In this document: piece by piece, positions 62,691 to 64,000 of the stretch
Layout: every line of letters begins with the position of its first letter
Position numbering within the stretch: position 1 is the first letter of the stretch
Notes under the pieces: generated by a model
The model's database searches: none
What the model was told of the DNA's origin: nothing
What the model saw: only the letters and a program-made list of their open reading frames with translations
Program-made: the position numbers and the translations under genes
From: Lysinibacillus sphaericus
GTDB lineage: Bacteria; Bacillota; Bacilli; Bacillales_A; Planococcaceae
Direction: 5' to 3'
Length of the DNA stretch: 64,000 nucleotides
Assembly: GCF_001629735.1 (NCBI RefSeq)
Contig: NZ_CP015224.1
Coordinates: forward strand, 2,914,001-2,978,000

Positions 62691-62822
62691 ATCATATTTC
62701 CTCCTAAATTACAAGTCATCTAAAATTCTCATAATAAAAAACACGGGCGAGTAATTCCCTTTTTTCATTGTAGCCAAATGTTTATTGTAATACTATGTCA
62801 AATAATGAAACTGAGAAAAATT

Positions 62823-64000
62823 ATGTCAAAAAAAAAATCCAATAACCAGAAGAAAAATAACATTAGGGATTATTTTAAACAAGATGAACAGGATACTGTA
62901 ACATCGGCAACTGATGATCTATTTAACTTCACAGTACGCTCAGGCTCTAAGCAGATTCCTCAATCTGATTTTAGTGAACTGACTGAACACAATGAACAGG
63001 ATACTGTAACATCGGCAACTGATGATCTATTTAACTTCACAGTACGCTCAGGTTCTAAACAGATTCCTCAATCTGATTTTAGTGAACTGACTGAACACAA
63101 TGAACAGGATACTGTAACATCGGCAACTGATGATCTATTTAACTTCACAGTACGCTCAGGTTCTAAACAGATTCCTCAATCTGATTTTAGTGAACTGACT
63201 GAACACAATGAACAGCATACTGTAACATCGGCAACTGATGATCTATTTAACTTCACAGTACGCTCAGGCTCTAAGCAGATTCCTCAATCTGATTTTAGTG
63301 AACTGACTGAACACAATGAACAGCATACTGTAACATCGGCAACTGATGATCTATTTAACTTCACAGTACGCTCAGGCTCTAAGCAGATTCCTCAATCTGA
63401 TTTTAGTGAACTGACTGAACAAGATGGAGATGACCAACTTGTACCAAAACAATCACAAAGGGTAACAGAGATGGCACTATCTAATAAAAAGAAATCTAAT
63501 GAAAAATCCAACTATAGACTAAGTGAATATGAATTATCAAAAATTTTATTAGCAAATAACCAATTTGTTATGAATAAATATGGTGTTCTATATTATTGGG
63601 ATAATTTAAAAGGCTATTATATTGCTTTAGTCAATAAAAATTCAGATAGAATAATCAGAAAAATAATCCCTGAAAACAGTAAAAAATATATTAACTCAAA
63701 TAAAATAACTGAAATATTAGTATGGATAAAATCAAGTGATGAATTAGTTTGTGCTGAAACAAATACTTTATCTTCAAAATACCTCATTTCATTTTCCAAT
63801 TATGTATATGACATAAAAAATGAAATCACTTTAGATCATTCATCAAGGTATTTTATTACTAATAAATTGAATGCAAATTTTACAATTCCTCTGACTTCAG
63901 ATTCAGGAATTCACTTCGAGAAATTTTTAAATACTATAACTCAAAATGACTCTGTTCTCTATGATCGTCTTCAAGAGTTATTTGGATATGTTCTTTCTGA
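62823..64000 (+). CDS. P4-family primase/helicase N-terminus with tandem 36-aa repeats (truncated by window edge)
   Basis: One frame is open from the ATG at 62823 to the window end (392 codons). The start MSKKKSNNQKKNN is basic and spans a run of ten As. Residues 22-201 are five copies of a 36-aa unit. After a linker, …YYWDNLKGYY…LISFSNYVYDIKNEITLDHSSRYFITNKLNANF…FLNTITQNDSVLYDRLQELFGYVLS matches the D5/P4-family N-terminal domain that precedes the helicase. It would replicate the element. The ribosome site is weak, so the start is not certain. Confidence 0.75.
   Translation, partial: MSKKKSNNQKKNNIRDYFKQDEQDTVTSATDDLFNFTVRSGSKQIPQSDFSELTEHNEQDTVTSATDDLFNFTVRSGSKQIPQSDFSELTEHNEQDTVTSATDDLFNFTVRSGSKQIPQSDFSELTEHNEQHTVTSATDDLFNFTVRSGSKQIPQSDFSELTEHNEQHTVTSATDDLFNFTVRSGSKQIPQSDFSELTEQDGDDQLVPKQSQRVTEMALSNKKKSNEKSNYRLSEYELSKILLANNQFVMNKYGVLYYWDNLKGYYIALVNKNSDRIIRKIIPENSKKYINSNKITEILVWIKSSDELVCAETNTLSSKYLISFSNYVYDIKNEITLDHSSRYFITNKLNANFTIPLTSDSGIHFEKFLNTITQNDSVLYDRLQELFGYVLS
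62886..63425 (+). repeat. Five tandem 108-bp coding repeats
   Basis: Exact period of 108 bp at 62886, 62994, 63102, 63210 and 63318, ending at 63425. Copies differ at only a few positions (for example GAACAGGAT versus GAACAGCAT, GGCTCTAAG versus GGTTCTAAA). Each encodes a 36-aa unit with TSATDDLFNFTVRSGSKQIP and QSDFSELTEHN. Confidence 0.95.

Noticed and set aside
62886-63425. CRISPR array from the regular repeat pattern
   Set aside because: Repeats are directly adjacent with period 108 bp, have no unique spacers and keep one open frame through all copies, so they are coding repeats. No CRISPR array or cas gene was seen elsewhere.
63617-63799. Minus-strand 60-aa hydrophobic ORF
   Set aside because: It lies inside the primase frame, which is open over the whole stretch and matches a known domain.

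Overview
The window looks like a chromosomal segment of a low-GC, spore-forming Bacillota of the Bacillaceae/Planococcaceae type, most likely Lysinibacillus. This is inferred from gene content (SLH protein, CwlJ-type hydrolase, SAM-I and T-box leaders) and from a long block that keeps the order of the B. subtilis yus region. No database was searched.

Layout. (1) 1-4768, minus: an exopolysaccharide operon with a nucleotide-sugar dehydrogenase, a two-domain deacetylase lipoprotein, a processive GT2 synthase carrying an N-terminal PilZ-like domain, and a truncated membrane protein, joined by ATGA overlaps. (2) 5438-15697, minus: metNIQ behind a SAM-I riboswitch, then yusE, yusF, gcvH and yusI-like genes, then fadE, fadA and fadN with FadR-type operators upstream. 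(3) 16074-19027: a thioredoxin, a C39-like protein, a YpcP-like 5'-3' exonuclease and an arginase-family enzyme. (4) 19274-24449, minus: a second polysaccharide cluster (sugar transferase, GT4, a 557-aa acyltransferase, a short FemAB-like protein, a deacetylase). A paralogue of the 557-aa protein stands alone at 25991-27661. (5) 24590-46992: mixed metabolic and surface genes. These include OsmC, a NUMOD4-like protein, a KstD-like flavoprotein, a ZIP transporter, an SLH protein, a small multicopper oxidase, a SigO/RsoA/YvrJ module, vitamin B6 salvage with an ECF S component, CwlJ, DeoC, an IS3 remnant, a T-box-controlled amino-acid permease and a chemoreceptor.

(6) From about 47269 to the window end lies an AT-rich genomic island. 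Its left edge is a 3'-end fragment of a tRNA or tmRNA gene (acceptor strand CGTCCCC, which would pair with the GGGGACG 5' end typical of Bacillus ssrA), followed by paired TTGACTACGTA repeats. The island holds layered anti-phage genes: a type II cytosine-C5 restriction-modification pair, an ATPase-HNH pair of Septu (PtuAB) type, and a Dam methylase-HerA-NurA operon. Mobile-element functions follow: an XRE repressor with four operator half-sites, a short RadC protein, a 24-residue hydrophobic peptide, and the start of a P4-family primase with five near-identical 36-aa N-terminal repeats. The integrase and the intact RNA gene should lie to the right of the window.

Best candidates for something new are the Dam-HerA-NurA operon, the repeat-bearing primase, and the 24-residue peptide gene. 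Several genes too short for ordinary ORF calling are included: the YvrJ peptide, a 49-aa Lys-rich protein, a 55-aa four-CxxC zinc ribbon, a 58-aa protein opposite the XRE repressor, and the 24-aa peptide.
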